Assembly (NCBI GenBank): GCA_910588955.1
Contig: CAJURQ010000043.1
Span: forward strand, 1-24,939
Direction: 5' to 3'
Length of the DNA: 24,939 bases
Source of the DNA: an uncultured Lachnospiraceae bacterium
GTDB taxonomy: Bacteria > Bacillota > Clostridia > Lachnospirales > Lachnospiraceae
Part shown: positions 14,612 to 22,253 of the stretch, one piece after another
Layout of the letters: each line of letters begins with the position of its first letter
Numbering within the stretch: position 1 is the stretch's first letter
Position numbers and translations under genes: made by a program
The notes under the pieces: model-generated
The model's input: only the letters and a program-made list of their open reading frames with translations
Databases searched by the model: none
What the model was told of the DNA's origin: nothing

Positions 14612-14868
14612 CGCCTTCCGGCTCTGCTCACTTGCATAAGCAGACTCGAAACGCTTCGCGTTTCTCGTTCGCGTTGCTCGCCGTAAGTCTCCCGAACCAT
14701 CTGCTCATGCAAGCATGGCATCTGTTTCGTGCGCCTTCCGGCTCTGCTCACTTGCATAAGCAGACTCGAAACGCTTCGCGTTTCTCGTTCGCGTTGCTCG
14801 CCGTAAGTCTCCCGAACCATCTGCTCATGCAAGCATGGCATCTGTTTCGTGCGCCTTCCGGCTCTGCT
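14612..14868 (-). repeat. Dispersed hairpin repeat, copy B: two identical 120-bp tandem units plus partial third
   Basis: 14612-14731 and 14732-14851 are identical, and the first 17 bases recur at 14852-14868. On the minus strand each unit has CATGC-TT-GCATG and GAAACGC-GAA-GCGTTTC hairpins and ataagcag/ctgcttat ends. Copy A at 7784-7949 has the same layout, but the second stem reads GAGATGC-GAA-GCATCTC, so both arms changed together. Its length is a multiple of three, so it reads as a repeated peptide (MPCLHEQMVRETYGEQ...). It sits between the tRNA-Gly terminator and the EamA transporter start. Confidence 0.9.
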
Positions 14869-14875
14869 TATCGCG

Positions 14876-14907
14876 CAAAAAAATAAGGCATTTCCACGCC
14901 TTATTTT
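14876..14907 (-). terminator. Rho-independent terminator of tRNA-Gly
   Basis: AAATAAGGC (14881-14889) pairs with GCCTTATTT (14898-14906) with an 8-base loop, and the minus strand continues with four more T residues after the stem. It begins 6 bases past the tRNA 3' end. Confidence 0.85.
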
Positions 14908-14912
14908 GTGAG

Positions 14913-14983
14913 AGCAGGCGAGGGGAATCGAACCCCCCTCCCAAGCTTGGGAAGCTTGTATTCTACCGATGAACTACGCCTGC
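14913..14983 (-). tRNA. tRNA-Gly (anticodon CCC)
   Basis: A 71-nt cloverleaf reads on the minus strand. The acceptor GCAGGCG pairs with CGCCTGC, the D arm is GTTC/GAAT, the anticodon stem CAAGC/GCTTG encloses loop TTCCCAA (anticodon CCC), and the T loop is TTCGATT. The discriminator is U, as usual for tRNA-Gly. CCA is not encoded. A terminator follows directly. No integrated element is evident at its 3' end, although repeat copy B starts 45 bases downstream. Confidence 0.95.
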
Positions 14984-15000
14984 ATACTTACGACTTAACC

Positions 15001-15009
15001 AGTATACCA
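15001..15009 (-). promoter_or_regulatory. Extended -10 promoter of tRNA-Gly
   Basis: TGG-TATACT on the minus strand (15009-15001) lies 17 bases before the first tRNA base. No good -35 is visible. The divergent substrate-binding protein gene has a TATAGT at 15055-15060 on the plus strand. Confidence 0.5.
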
Positions 15010-15110
15010 TTTTATCCCGAAAAAGAAAAGCACTTTTTTCTCTTCCGCATAGACTATAGTAAAATGTCTTTTATGGATTGCACGAAGAATGCGGCAATCC
15101 GAGGAGGAAC

Positions 15111-16124
15111 ATGAAAAAAACAGGCAGTATCATACTTTCGGCGCTCCTGCTTGCGGGCGTCCTCTGGGGCTGCGGAAATGCGCCCGGCGAGAGCGCTCCC
15201 GCATCTTCCGGCAAAACGCCCGTGGTATTGAACGAGGTGGCGCACTCCATCTTCTATGCGCCCATGTACGTCGCGATCGAGGAAGGATATTTCGCTGACG
15301 AGGGAATTGACTTGACACTGATCACCGGCTTCGGCGCCGACAAGACAATGACCGCGCTCTTAACGGGGGAGGCGGATATCGGCTTTATGGGAAGCGAGAG
15401 CACGATCTACACCTACAAGGAAGGCGCATCCGACTACGCGGTGAACTTTGCGCAGCTGACCCAGCGCGCCGGCAACTTCCTCGTCTCCAGAGAACCCATT
15501 GAAAACTTCACATGGGATATGCTAATCGGCAAAGACGTGCTGGGCGGTCGTGCTGGCGGTATGCCTGAAATGGTATTCGAGTACATTTTAAAGAAGAACG
15601 GCATCGATCCTGCAAACGACCTTTCCATCGACCAGAGTATCGACTTCGGTTCCACCGCAGCCGCATTTTCGGGCGGGCAGGGGGATTTTTCTGTTGAGTT
15701 CGAGCCCCACGCCACCTCCCTTGAGGCGAAGGGCGACGGCTACGTCGTTGCCTCCCTCGGCGAAGATTCCGGCTATGTGCCCTACACCGCCTTCTCCGCC
15801 AGAAAGAGCTATATCGAGAAAAACCCCGCTGTGATCGAGTCCTTCACCCGCGCCCTGCAGAAAGGCATGGACTATGTACAGACCCACACGCCCGCGGAGA
15901 TCGCCAAGGTGATCGCTCCTCAGTTCGCGGAGACGGATCTTACCACCATAGAGACGATCGTCAGCCGCTATGCCGCGCAGGACACATGGAAATCAGATCT
16001 TGTTTTCTCGGAAGACAGTTTCACCCTGTTGGAAAATATTTTGGAGGAAGCGGGAGAACTGGACGGCAGAGTCCCCTACGCCGACCTGGTTGACACCTCC
16101 TTCGCAAAGAAAGTCTTGCAGTAA
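15111..16124 (+). CDS. NMT1/SsuA-like ABC transporter substrate-binding lipoprotein
   Basis: The 337-aa protein begins MKKTGSIILSALLLAGVLWG with a lipoprotein signal (LWGC, Cys at about 21). The ATG at 15111 follows AGGAGGAAC; the longer frame from 15078 lacks a ribosome binding site. The mature part is a type II periplasmic-binding fold of the NMT1/THI5-like family: NEVAHSIFYAPMYVAIEEGY, FADEGIDLTL, GADKTMTALLTGEADIGFMG, GKDVLGGRAGGMPEMVFEYI. The family binds nitrate, sulfonates, taurine or thiamine precursors for an ABC importer. No permease or ATPase gene lies next to it; the downstream gene is on the other strand. The partner system must be elsewhere, and the substrate cannot be deduced. 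It is divergent from tRNA-Gly. Confidence 0.9.
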   Translation: MKKTGSIILSALLLAGVLWGCGNAPGESAPASSGKTPVVLNEVAHSIFYAPMYVAIEEGYFADEGIDLTLITGFGADKTMTALLTGEADIGFMGSESTIYTYKEGASDYAVNFAQLTQRAGNFLVSREPIENFTWDMLIGKDVLGGRAGGMPEMVFEYILKKNGIDPANDLSIDQSIDFGSTAAAFSGGQGDFSVEFEPHATSLEAKGDGYVVASLGEDSGYVPYTAFSARKSYIEKNPAVIESFTRALQKGMDYVQTHTPAEIAKVIAPQFAETDLTTIETIVSRYAAQDTWKSDLVFSEDSFTLLENILEEAGELDGRVPYADLVDTSFAKKVLQ

Positions 16125-16151
16125 CACTCAGTAAAGACATGTAAGTAAGAG

Positions 16152-16175
16152 ACGCCCGGCTGCTCCGCCGGGCGT
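16152..16175. terminator. GC-rich hairpin between convergent genes
   Basis: ACGCCCGGC (16152-16160) pairs with GCCGGGCGT (16167-16175) across 6 bases, 28 bases after the substrate-binding protein stop and 31 bases past the stop of the convergent Hpt gene. Neither side carries a T tract, so it may be a weak bidirectional terminator or an RNA-stabilising hairpin. Confidence 0.5.
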
Positions 16176-16206
16176 TGAATGTGTTATGTAAACCTCATTG
16201 TGTAAA

Positions 16207-16581
16207 TTACGATTCTCCCAAAAGCTCTTTCAAGGCGTCCACCACAAACTGATACTGGGTCAGCATCTCCTCCACCCCTACTTTCATCACCGAGTAGTTC
16301 TCCACCTTCACCGCAGCTTCCTGTTCCGCGGCAAGCTGGGACAGATAGGTGGCTCCGATGGATTTCATGGCATTTTTCAGCCCGTGCACCTCGATACGGT
16401 AACGCTCCCAGTCCTTCGCATCGTAAACGCTGCGGATCAGAGGAATTTTCTCCTTTCCCTCCTCCATTGCCGCCCAGAGCACTTCCATGTAGATTTCCTC
16501 GTCGTCCCCGCACAGCCTGATGCCTTCCTTCACATCGAAACCTTTGATCGTCAGATCCTCAAATGTCTGAATCATTCCCAT
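16207..16581 (-). CDS. Stand-alone histidine phosphotransfer (Hpt) domain protein
   Basis: The 124-aa protein is helical and carries the Hpt signature EVHGLKNAMKSIGATYLSQL with the phosphoacceptor His at about residue 66. An N-terminal part (FDVKEGIRLCGDDEEIYMEV) matches the usual Hpt helix A/B pattern. Hpt proteins carry phosphate between receiver domains. ATG 16581 is chosen because AGGAGG lies 9 to 10 bases upstream; the longer frame from 16641 starts inside the upstream gene. Its start lies 1 base beyond the stop of the DUF1836 gene, so the two are translated from one message. The nearest possible partner is the hybrid kinase at 17815-20949, on the opposite strand. Confidence 0.85.
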   Translation of the reverse strand: MGMIQTFEDLTIKGFDVKEGIRLCGDDEEIYMEVLWAAMEEGKEKIPLIRSVYDAKDWERYRIEVHGLKNAMKSIGATYLSQLAAEQEAAVKVENYSVMKVGVEEMLTQYQFVVDALKELLGES

Positions 16582-16582
16582 T

Positions 16583-17221
16583 TTACTCTTCCTCCTGCGC
16601 CTTTCTCTTTTTTCTTGTATCTTTGCCGCGTATGTCCGCAAAGCCGTCGATCATCTTTTCAATCAACAGCTTCTTGACATAAACATCAAAGCTTAACATG
16701 CAGATAAAGGAGAAAAATTTCAGAAAGTCCCGATCTTCTGCGGGCGCATCATCAAAGGTTTTCTGGGCAATCCTGAACTTCTCATCCACATCTGCCTTTA
16801 ATACATCCGTCTGCTCCCGCTCCAATCCAAAGACCTCTTCGTAGACACGGGAAAGATCATACGCCTCTCCGTTCTGAAAAAAGCGATTTGTAATCGGCTC
16901 TAAAAGCTCCTGAATATCGCTAATTGATAATATCCCCTTATAATAGTAGATAAAAATTAAAAGAAGCACATGATCCTTTGAGTATTTCTTTTTTACAGGC
17001 GGCGGAAGAAGGTTGTTCTTTGCGTAATTATTAATCATCGTCTTGGTCAGAATCTTGTCGGAAGCCGGATCCCTCGTCGTATTTTTCAAATGAGACTGGA
17101 TAAACGTCGTCACCTGATCCATATAGAGATCAATATCGGGAATATCCTCCGCCTTGATATATTCGATCCTGTCCAGACTACCCTGAATACTGTTCAACAA
17201 ATCCTCTATATTGATCGTCAT
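16583..17221 (-). CDS. DUF1836 DNA-binding regulator
   Basis: The 212-aa protein begins MTINIEDLLNSIQGSLDRIE. It matches the DUF1836 pattern of Firmicutes: an N-terminal helix-turn-helix part (DLYMDQVTTFI ... ILTKTMINNYAKNNLLPPPV), then KKKYSKDHVLLLIFIYYYKG and ILSISDIQELLEPITNRFFQ. The fold is MerR/HTH-like by family description. A Lys/Arg-rich C-terminus (GKDTRKKRKAQEEE) may aid nucleic-acid binding. ATG 17221 is preferred over 17299 because the latter would include the promoter. It has a strong promoter (TTGTCA-17-TATAAT) and is followed by the Hpt gene with a 1-base gap. Targets are unknown; joint transcription with an Hpt protein hints at a role in the same signalling route. Confidence 0.85.
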   Translation of the reverse strand: MTINIEDLLNSIQGSLDRIEYIKAEDIPDIDLYMDQVTTFIQSHLKNTTRDPASDKILTKTMINNYAKNNLLPPPVKKKYSKDHVLLLIFIYYYKGILSISDIQELLEPITNRFFQNGEAYDLSRVYEEVFGLEREQTDVLKADVDEKFRIAQKTFDDAPAEDRDFLKFFSFICMLSFDVYVKKLLIEKMIDGFADIRGKDTRKKRKAQEEE

Positions 17222-17252
17222 CTTCCGCACCTTCCGCCTTCCTTTGACTCCT

Positions 17253-17281
17253 ATTATATATTTTTCACATGTGCATGACAA
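17253..17281 (-). promoter_or_regulatory. Promoter of the DUF1836-Hpt operon
   Basis: On the minus strand TTGTCA (17281-17276), 17 bases, TATAAT (17258-17253). It is 32 bases before the start codon and back to back with the promoter of the YerC-like gene. Confidence 0.8.
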
Positions 17282-17309
17282 GTATTTTATCTCGTTCAAA
17301 ATCTGTGAA

Positions 17310-17342
17310 ACGGTTTACAAAATTGCGTAACCGTGGTATATT
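17310..17342 (+). promoter_or_regulatory. Promoter and candidate operator of the YerC/TrpR-like gene
   Basis: TTTACA (17314-17319), 17 bases, TATATT (17337-17342) with an extended TGG. ACGGTT (17310-17315) and AACCGT (17329-17334) form an inverted repeat inside the promoter, a plausible site for autorepression by the TrpR-like product. A leader of about 55 bases follows. Confidence 0.65.
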
Positions 17343-17406
17343 CATACATAAAGATCGTAAAGTTTTAACGTATGAAAGCGTTTTGCAGATACAGATTGGA
17401 GGATCT

Positions 17407-17697
17407 ATGAATAAAAAACTCAAAACCGACGCTGTTGACCATCTTTTTCAAGCTGTCCTCTGCCTGCAGACACAGGATGAATGTTATGATTTCTTTGAGG
17501 ATCTGTGCACCGTCAACGAGCTTTTATCCCTATCCCAGCGCTTTGAGGTGGCGTCTATGCTGAAGCAGCATCGGACATATCTCGAAATTGCGGAGAAAAC
17601 CGGCGCGTCAACCGCCACCATCAGCCGGGTCAACCGCTCCCTGAACTACGGAAACGACGGCTACGATCTGATCTTTGACCGCTTAGGATCCAAATAA
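17407..17697 (+). CDS. YerC/YecD-type TrpR-like repressor
   Basis: The 96-aa protein begins MNKKLKTDAVDHLFQAVLCL at ATG 17407, 4 bases after GGAGG. The frame open from 17269 crosses the promoter and has no ribosome site. The core matches the TrpR-superfamily YerC family: FFEDLCTVNELLSLSQRFEV, MLKQHRTYLEIAEKTGASTA and TISRVNRSLNYGNDGYDLIF. The helix-turn-helix is YLEIAEKTGASTATISRVNR. Length is typical. Members bind DNA as dimers, with few known targets. An inverted repeat in its own promoter suggests autoregulation. No terminator is seen before the next promoter at 17744, so some readthrough into the kinase gene is possible. Confidence 0.93.
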   Translation: MNKKLKTDAVDHLFQAVLCLQTQDECYDFFEDLCTVNELLSLSQRFEVASMLKQHRTYLEIAEKTGASTATISRVNRSLNYGNDGYDLIFDRLGSK

Positions 17698-17743
17698 CCG
17701 ATATTTTTGCAAATACGAAATTTTCTTCAAACCCTTTCCCATA

Positions 17744-17772
17744 TTGACACAAATTTGCAGGCTTGTTAGAAT
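17744..17772 (+). promoter_or_regulatory. Promoter of the hybrid kinase gene
   Basis: A perfect TTGACA (17744-17749), a 17-base spacer and TAGAAT (17767-17772) with an extended TG motif, about 43 bases before the start codon. Confidence 0.8.
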
Positions 17773-17814
17773 GAAAATAACCAACAAAATTTACATGGGC
17801 AGAGGGAAACAGAT

Positions 17815-20800
17815 ATGTATACTTGCAGTCTCCATATTTATTTCGCAGGGCATCCCTGCCACGCTTTTGACGTGATCAAGAAGATGCCCGCTCTTGAGCA
17901 TTTTACCCATATTTTTTCCGAAAGTGACGAGGCGGAGGCTTCCCTGTCCGCAAAGGCGGACGTCATCATAGCCGATCTGTCTCGTATGAACATGCCGTCC
18001 GCGCTGCAGATTTTACTGCAAAACCGCCGCGAAGACGCGCAGGTTATTTTTCTTGCGGACAAAAAACAGATGCAGTCTCTCTGTGCAGAACCGGCGTTAA
18101 AGGATATCAACGACGTCTGGATCATGCCTATGTCCGACGAGGAACTCCGCTTCCGTTTCCTGAGATGGCAGGAGACGTGCAAAATGAGCAAAGATCTCTG
18201 GGAGAGCAGCCACTTTCTGGAGGCAACGATCAACAACGTGCCTAATCTGGTTTGGTATAAAGATAAAGACGGCGTCCATGAGAAGGTGAACAACAGCTTC
18301 TGTCATGCCGTCAACAAGACCAAGGAACAGGTGCAGGGACGCCGGCACGCCTATATCTGGGATGTGGAGGAGGACGATCCCGCCTGCATCGAATCGGAGC
18401 ACCAGGTCATGAGCACGAAGCAGACCTTTGTGTCCGAGGAGACCATCATGGCTGGGGATGAAACGAGGACTCTGATGTGTTACAAGTCCCCCCTCTACAA
18501 CTGTGACGGCACCGTTATGGGAACCGTCGGCGTGGGTGTCGATGTGACGCAGGAGCGCGCCTACGAGCAGGAAATCATCCGGAAGAACAAGACCCTTGAG
18601 ACCATCCTTGCCACCATAGACTGCGGCGTTATGAACCACAGCTTGAACGATTCGCGCATTTTGAACATAAACCGTGCCGCGCTCAAAATTCTTGGCTATG
18701 AGACACTGGATGAGATGATGGCAGATGGCTTCGACCTGATTGCCGCCTCCGTGATGGATGCAGATAAGCCGCGTCTTCGGGACAGCATCCGGAATCTGAA
18801 AAAAGCCGGCGACACGATCAATGTAGAATACCGTGTGCAGCACAAAAACGGGGAGATTCTCCACGTGATGGGGAACATCAAGCTCTACGAGGAAAACGGG
18901 GAGGTTTTCTGCCAGCGTTTCCTTTTAGACGTCACCGAGCAGAAGCTGCAGGAAAAGAAGAACGAGAGACGGCAGATGGAGCTGGTACAGGCTTTGAGTC
19001 TCGACTTCACGCTCGTATGCTTTGTAGAGCCGGATACCGGTCTGCTTGTCCCTGTCCGTACGGACAAGCGCGAACTTTACAGTATTTTCGAGACAAAAAT
19101 TTCCCTGCTGGAAAGCATGGAGCAGTACATAAAAGAATGGGTATATGAGGAGGACAGGGAGACTCTGCGGCACGCCGTCTCTCTTGACACGCTGAAAGAA
19201 GAACTGCGCGAAAAACAGGTATACTCCGTAAACTACCGCAAGCAGCAGGACGGTCAGATCATCTATTTCCAAATGAAGGCGGTGAGCACGAACACGGAGG
19301 ACGGCGGTCGCGGCATCGTTCTCGGTTTCCGCAGCGTGGACGCGGAAATGCGTCGGGAGATGGAGCAAAACACGCTGCTTGAAAACGCACTCTCTCAGGC
19401 AAACCGTGCCAGCAAGGCAAAGAGCGTATTCCTGTCGAATATGTCCCACGACATCCGCACTCCGATGAACGCCATTGTAGGCTTTACAAATTTGGCAATC
19501 ATGCATATCGACCAGGCGGAACTGGTTTCAGAATACCTGAAAAAGATACAGACCTCGGGCAACCATCTTCTGAGTCTGATCAACGACATACTGGATATGA
19601 GCCATATCGAGAGCGGGAAGATCCATCTGGAAGAAAAGCTCTGCAGTCTTCCCGAAATTCTGCACGGTGTGCGCAATATTTTACAGGCGGATATCCATGC
19701 CAAGCAGCTCGAGCTGCATATCGATACGGTGGACGTTGTGGACGAGGCGATTTACTGTGACAAGCTGCGGCTCAATCAGGTACTTTTAAATCTGCTTAGC
19801 AACGCCGTAAAATATACGAGCGCAGGCGGTCATGTCAGCATGCGCATCACGGAAAAATCGGGTGCGCCAGCAGGGTACGCCAACTATATCTTTACGATCA
19901 AGGACACCGGCATCGGCATGAGCCCGGAGTTTGTGGCGCGTATCTTTGAACCCTTTGAGCGCGAGCGCAACAGCACCATCAGCAAAATCCAGGGAACCGG
20001 GCTCGGCATGGCGATCACGAAAAACATTGTGGATATGATGAACGGTTCCATTTCCGTGACAAGTGAGCCTGACGTGGGAAGCGAATTTACGGTTTCTTTC
20101 ACCTTCCGCCTTCACGAGGAAAAGAAAGAGCCGATTCTCCTGCCGGAGTTAAAGGACTGCAAGGCTCTGGTGGTGGACGACGATTTCAACACATGCGACA
20201 GCGTCTCCTACATGCTGGGGCAGCTCGGTATGCAGGCGGAATGGACGCTTTCCGGCAAGGAGGCGGTGCTTCGCAGCCATCAGGCAGTCATGCGGAACAC
20301 CAGCTATTCGGTCTACATTGTGGACTGGCTGCTGCCCGACATGAACGGTGTCGAAGTGACAAGGCGCATCCGGAAGGAGACCGGCGGGAACGTGCCTGTC
20401 ATCATCCTGACCGCCTACGACTGGTCGGATATCGAGATGGAGGCAAAGGAGGCGGGCGTCACGGCATTCTGCAACAAGCCGCTGTTCTTATCGGAGTTGA
20501 GTTCCTGTCTCCAGTCCGTGCTGCGCCCGGCTTCTGAGTCGGAAACCGCAGAAAAGGAGCTTCTGCCCCGCCGCACCGGGCGGATTCTGCTGGCGGAGGA
20601 CGTGGAGATGAATCAGGAGCTCGCCGTTGCGATTCTGGAGAACGCAGGTTTTTCCGTGGACGTTGCGGATAACGGGCAGATCGCCTTTGAGATGCTGAAA
20701 AAATCGGAGCCGGGGTACTATCAGGCAATCCTGATGGACATCCAGATGCCGGTGATGGACGGCTACGAGGCGACCAGACGGATCCGAAGGCTGGAGAACC

Positions 20801-20949
20801 CTGCGCTTGCCTCTATTCCGATTGTCGCGATGACTGCCAACGCCTTTACCGAAGACCGGGAAGAAGCGCTGAAAAGCGGCATGAACAGCCATATTGCCAA
20901 ACCGATTGACGTGCAGGTGCTGTTCAAAACACTGGACGATATGCTTTAG
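17815..20949 (+). CDS. Soluble hybrid sensor histidine kinase with PAS domains and two receivers
   Basis: The 1044-aa protein has no membrane helix. Order of domains: a degenerate receiver-like N-terminus (about 1-115, ADVIIADLSRM), PAS 1 (about 135-245, FLEATINNVPNLVWYKDKDG), PAS 2 (255-375, LETILATIDCGVMNHSLNDS), a probable third PAS (385-510), HisKA with H545 in SNMSHDIRTPMNAIVGF, the HATPase (N box NQVLLNLLSNAVKYT, DTGIGM, GTGLGMAI), receiver 1 (about 782-905, VVDDD, phosphoacceptor D837) and receiver 2 (about 925-1044, LLAEDVEMNQ, D975 in LMDIQMPVMDG). Phosphate would move from H545 to a receiver and then to an Hpt protein; the Hpt gene at 16207-16581 is the nearest candidate. ATG 17815 follows GAGGG by about 8 bases. 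The cytosolic signal is unknown; the output regulator is not identified. Confidence 0.96.
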   Translation: MYTCSLHIYFAGHPCHAFDVIKKMPALEHFTHIFSESDEAEASLSAKADVIIADLSRMNMPSALQILLQNRREDAQVIFLADKKQMQSLCAEPALKDINDVWIMPMSDEELRFRFLRWQETCKMSKDLWESSHFLEATINNVPNLVWYKDKDGVHEKVNNSFCHAVNKTKEQVQGRRHAYIWDVEEDDPACIESEHQVMSTKQTFVSEETIMAGDETRTLMCYKSPLYNCDGTVMGTVGVGVDVTQERAYEQEIIRKNKTLETILATIDCGVMNHSLNDSRILNINRAALKILGYETLDEMMADGFDLIAASVMDADKPRLRDSIRNLKKAGDTINVEYRVQHKNGEILHVMGNIKLYEENGEVFCQRFLLDVTEQKLQEKKNERRQMELVQALSLDFTLVCFVEPDTGLLVPVRTDKRELYSIFETKISLLESMEQYIKEWVYEEDRETLRHAVSLDTLKEELREKQVYSVNYRKQQDGQIIYFQMKAVSTNTEDGGRGIVLGFRSVDAEMRREMEQNTLLENALSQANRASKAKSVFLSNMSHDIRTPMNAIVGFTNLAIMHIDQAELVSEYLKKIQTSGNHLLSLINDILDMSHIESGKIHLEEKLCSLPEILHGVRNILQADIHAKQLELHIDTVDVVDEAIYCDKLRLNQVLLNLLSNAVKYTSAGGHVSMRITEKSGAPAGYANYIFTIKDTGIGMSPEFVARIFEPFERERNSTISKIQGTGLGMAITKNIVDMMNGSISVTSEPDVGSEFTVSFTFRLHEEKKEPILLPELKDCKALVVDDDFNTCDSVSYMLGQLGMQAEWTLSGKEAVLRSHQAVMRNTSYSVYIVDWLLPDMNGVEVTRRIRKETGGNVPVIILTAYDWSDIEMEAKEAGVTAFCNKPLFLSELSSCLQSVLRPASESETAEKELLPRRTGRILLAEDVEMNQELAVAILENAGFSVDVADNGQIAFEMLKKSEPGYYQAILMDIQMPVMDGYEATRRIRRLENPALASIPIVAMTANAFTEDREEALKSGMNSHIAKPIDVQVLFKTLDDML

Positions 20950-20981
20950 GTTGAATATTAACGAAAAATCGAAAAAAATGC

Positions 20982-21010
20982 TTTACATTTTATAAAAGGT
21001 ATGCTATTCT
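20982..21010 (+). promoter_or_regulatory. Promoter of the cold-shock gene
   Basis: TTTACA (20982-20987), 17 bases, TATTCT (21005-21010) with extended TGC. It gives a short leader of about 45 bases, shorter than the long thermosensing leader of Escherichia coli cspA. Confidence 0.7.
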
Positions 21011-21060
21011 ATTGGTGTTGTCATTCAACGTAATTTTTTATATTTTTGGAGGTATGTACA

Positions 21061-21261
21061 ATGAACAAAGGTACAGTAAAGTGGTTTAATAACCAGAAGG
21101 GCTACGGCTTCATCTCCGACGAGCAGGGTAACGACGTATTCGTTCACTACTCCGGACTTAACATGGAAGGCTTCAAGTCTCTTGAGGAGGGCGCTGAGGT
21201 TGAGTATGAAGTAGTAAACGGCGAGAAAGGTCCTCAGGCCGTAAACGTAACAAAGTTATAA
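21061..21261 (+). CDS. Cold-shock protein (CspA/CspB family)
   Basis: The 66-aa protein is a complete cold-shock domain: MNKGTVKWFNNQKGYGFISD with RNP1 (KGYGFI) and RNP2 (VFVHYS), followed by LEEGAEVEYEVVNGEKGPQA. Such proteins bind single-stranded RNA and DNA and act as RNA chaperones. ATG 21061 follows GGAGG by 8 bases; a frame starting at 21046 lacks a ribosome site. Highly expressed codon choice is suggested by its consistent preferred codons. A 135-base 3' region follows before the terminator, with a hairpin directly at the stop codon (TTATA-a-GAGC loop GCTC-c-TATAA, 21257 to about 21279). The gene is monocistronic. Confidence 0.97.
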   Translation: MNKGTVKWFNNQKGYGFISDEQGNDVFVHYSGLNMEGFKSLEEGAEVEYEVVNGEKGPQAVNVTKL

Positions 21262-21397
21262 GAGCTTCCGCTCCTATAACATCGATAATCAGTATCACGA
21301 TGTGCCTGTTCTTAAATATATAATGTTCTTAACATGATGTTACTAAGACTTTGTTATTTAGAATCAGCTATTGTTGTAACGGATTAGAGAAGAAGGA

Positions 21398-21424
21398 AAA
21401 CCTGTCTGCGCGACAGGTTTTTTT
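21398..21424 (+). terminator. Rho-independent terminator of the cold-shock gene
   Basis: AAACCTGTC (21398-21406) pairs with GACAGGTTT (21412-21420) over a 5-base loop, followed by a run of seven T residues (21418-21424). It ends 4 bases before the stop of the convergent hisA-like gene. Confidence 0.92.
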
Positions 21425-21427
21425 CTT

Positions 21428-22207
21428 TTACGCTTTATCCATATAGGAAATCACTTCCTCGAAAGCCATCCGCCCGCCGAACAGATCGAGCGCGCTCCCG
21501 ATGGTCACGTCCACTCTTCCTTTCCCCAGCTCTTTCAACCGGTCGAGATCCGCAAAGCTGTGCACGCCGCCGGCGTAGGTAATCGGTATTTTTCCCCAGT
21601 CTCCCAAAATTTTTGCGACAGGTTTTTCAATTCCCCCGCTTTTTCCCTCCACATCCACCGCGTGGACCAGAAATTCATCACAATATTCGGAAAGCTCGTC
21701 GAACGCCTGGGCTGTCAGTTCCACGGACGTATATTTCTGCCATCTGTCGGTCACAATATAGTATCTGCCGTCGCGGTTTCGCACACTTAAGTCCAAAACG
21801 AGATGTTCCTTTCCAACTTCCTTTACCAGAGCGCGGAGTCTGTCATACTGTATCTGTCCCCCGGAAAAAACATAGGAAGTCACGATCACATGGCTGGCAC
21901 CCGCTTCCAGAAATGCCGCCGCGTTTTCCGGCGTGATGCCGCCGCCCGCCTGCAGCCCCTTCGGGTATGCCTTAAGCGCCGAAAGCGCCTGCCTTTTCGT
22001 CTCCTCATAGTAAGGGGAAGACACCGGGTTTAAGAGAATGATATGTCCCCCGCTTATACCCCGTTCCCGGTAAAGCCGGGCGTAGAAAGCGGCGTCCTGT
22101 TCCGAAATAAAATTTTCCAGCGCGCTGTCCCCCGCGTCCTTTAGGCTTCCCCCGACGATCTGCTTGACACTGCCGTTATGAATATCAATACAAGGTCGAA
22201 ATTTCAT
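21428..22207 (-). CDS. hisA: HisA isomerase of eukaryotic (HIS6) type
   Basis: The 259-aa protein is a TIM-barrel enzyme that isomerises ProFAR to PRFAR, the fourth step of histidine synthesis. It begins MKFRPCIDIHNGSVKQIVGG, with the catalytic Asp in CIDIHNG. It keeps LQAGGGIT, VIVTSYVFSGGQIQ, LVLDLSVRNRDGRYYIV, FLVHAVDVEGKSGGI, ITYAGGVHSFADLD and the phosphate-binding GSALDLFGG. These segments match yeast HIS6 (CIDLHNG, VKQIVGGTL, HAADVEG, GSSLDIFGG) far better than typical bacterial HisA. ATG 22207 follows AAAGGA by about 7 bases; the longest frame from 22255 would overlap the promoter. No other his gene is near, so it is not part of a histidine operon here. The isomerase role is family-based. 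Confidence 0.92.
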   Translation of the reverse strand: MKFRPCIDIHNGSVKQIVGGSLKDAGDSALENFISEQDAAFYARLYRERGISGGHIILLNPVSSPYYEETKRQALSALKAYPKGLQAGGGITPENAAAFLEAGASHVIVTSYVFSGGQIQYDRLRALVKEVGKEHLVLDLSVRNRDGRYYIVTDRWQKYTSVELTAQAFDELSEYCDEFLVHAVDVEGKSGGIEKPVAKILGDWGKIPITYAGGVHSFADLDRLKELGKGRVDVTIGSALDLFGGRMAFEEVISYMDKA

Positions 22208-22253
22208 AAATTTTCCTTTCCCAAAAATCAGAATAAATTCATTTCTATCTGAC

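Noticed and set aside
14596..14841. An 82-residue N-terminal extension of the EamA protein with two identical 40-residue repeats
   Set aside because: It is the translated 120-bp intergenic repeat; the ribosome site and family start place the true ATG at 14595.
14612..14868. CRISPR array
   Set aside because: There are only two long identical units without spacers, and no cas gene is in the window.
14913..14983. Integration of an element at tRNA-Gly
   Set aside because: No duplicated tRNA 3' end, integrase or composition change is seen near it; only the dispersed repeat follows.
14908..15114. Plus-strand open frame of 68 codons across tRNA-Gly
   Set aside because: It is a reading of the tRNA antisense strand, without a ribosome binding site.
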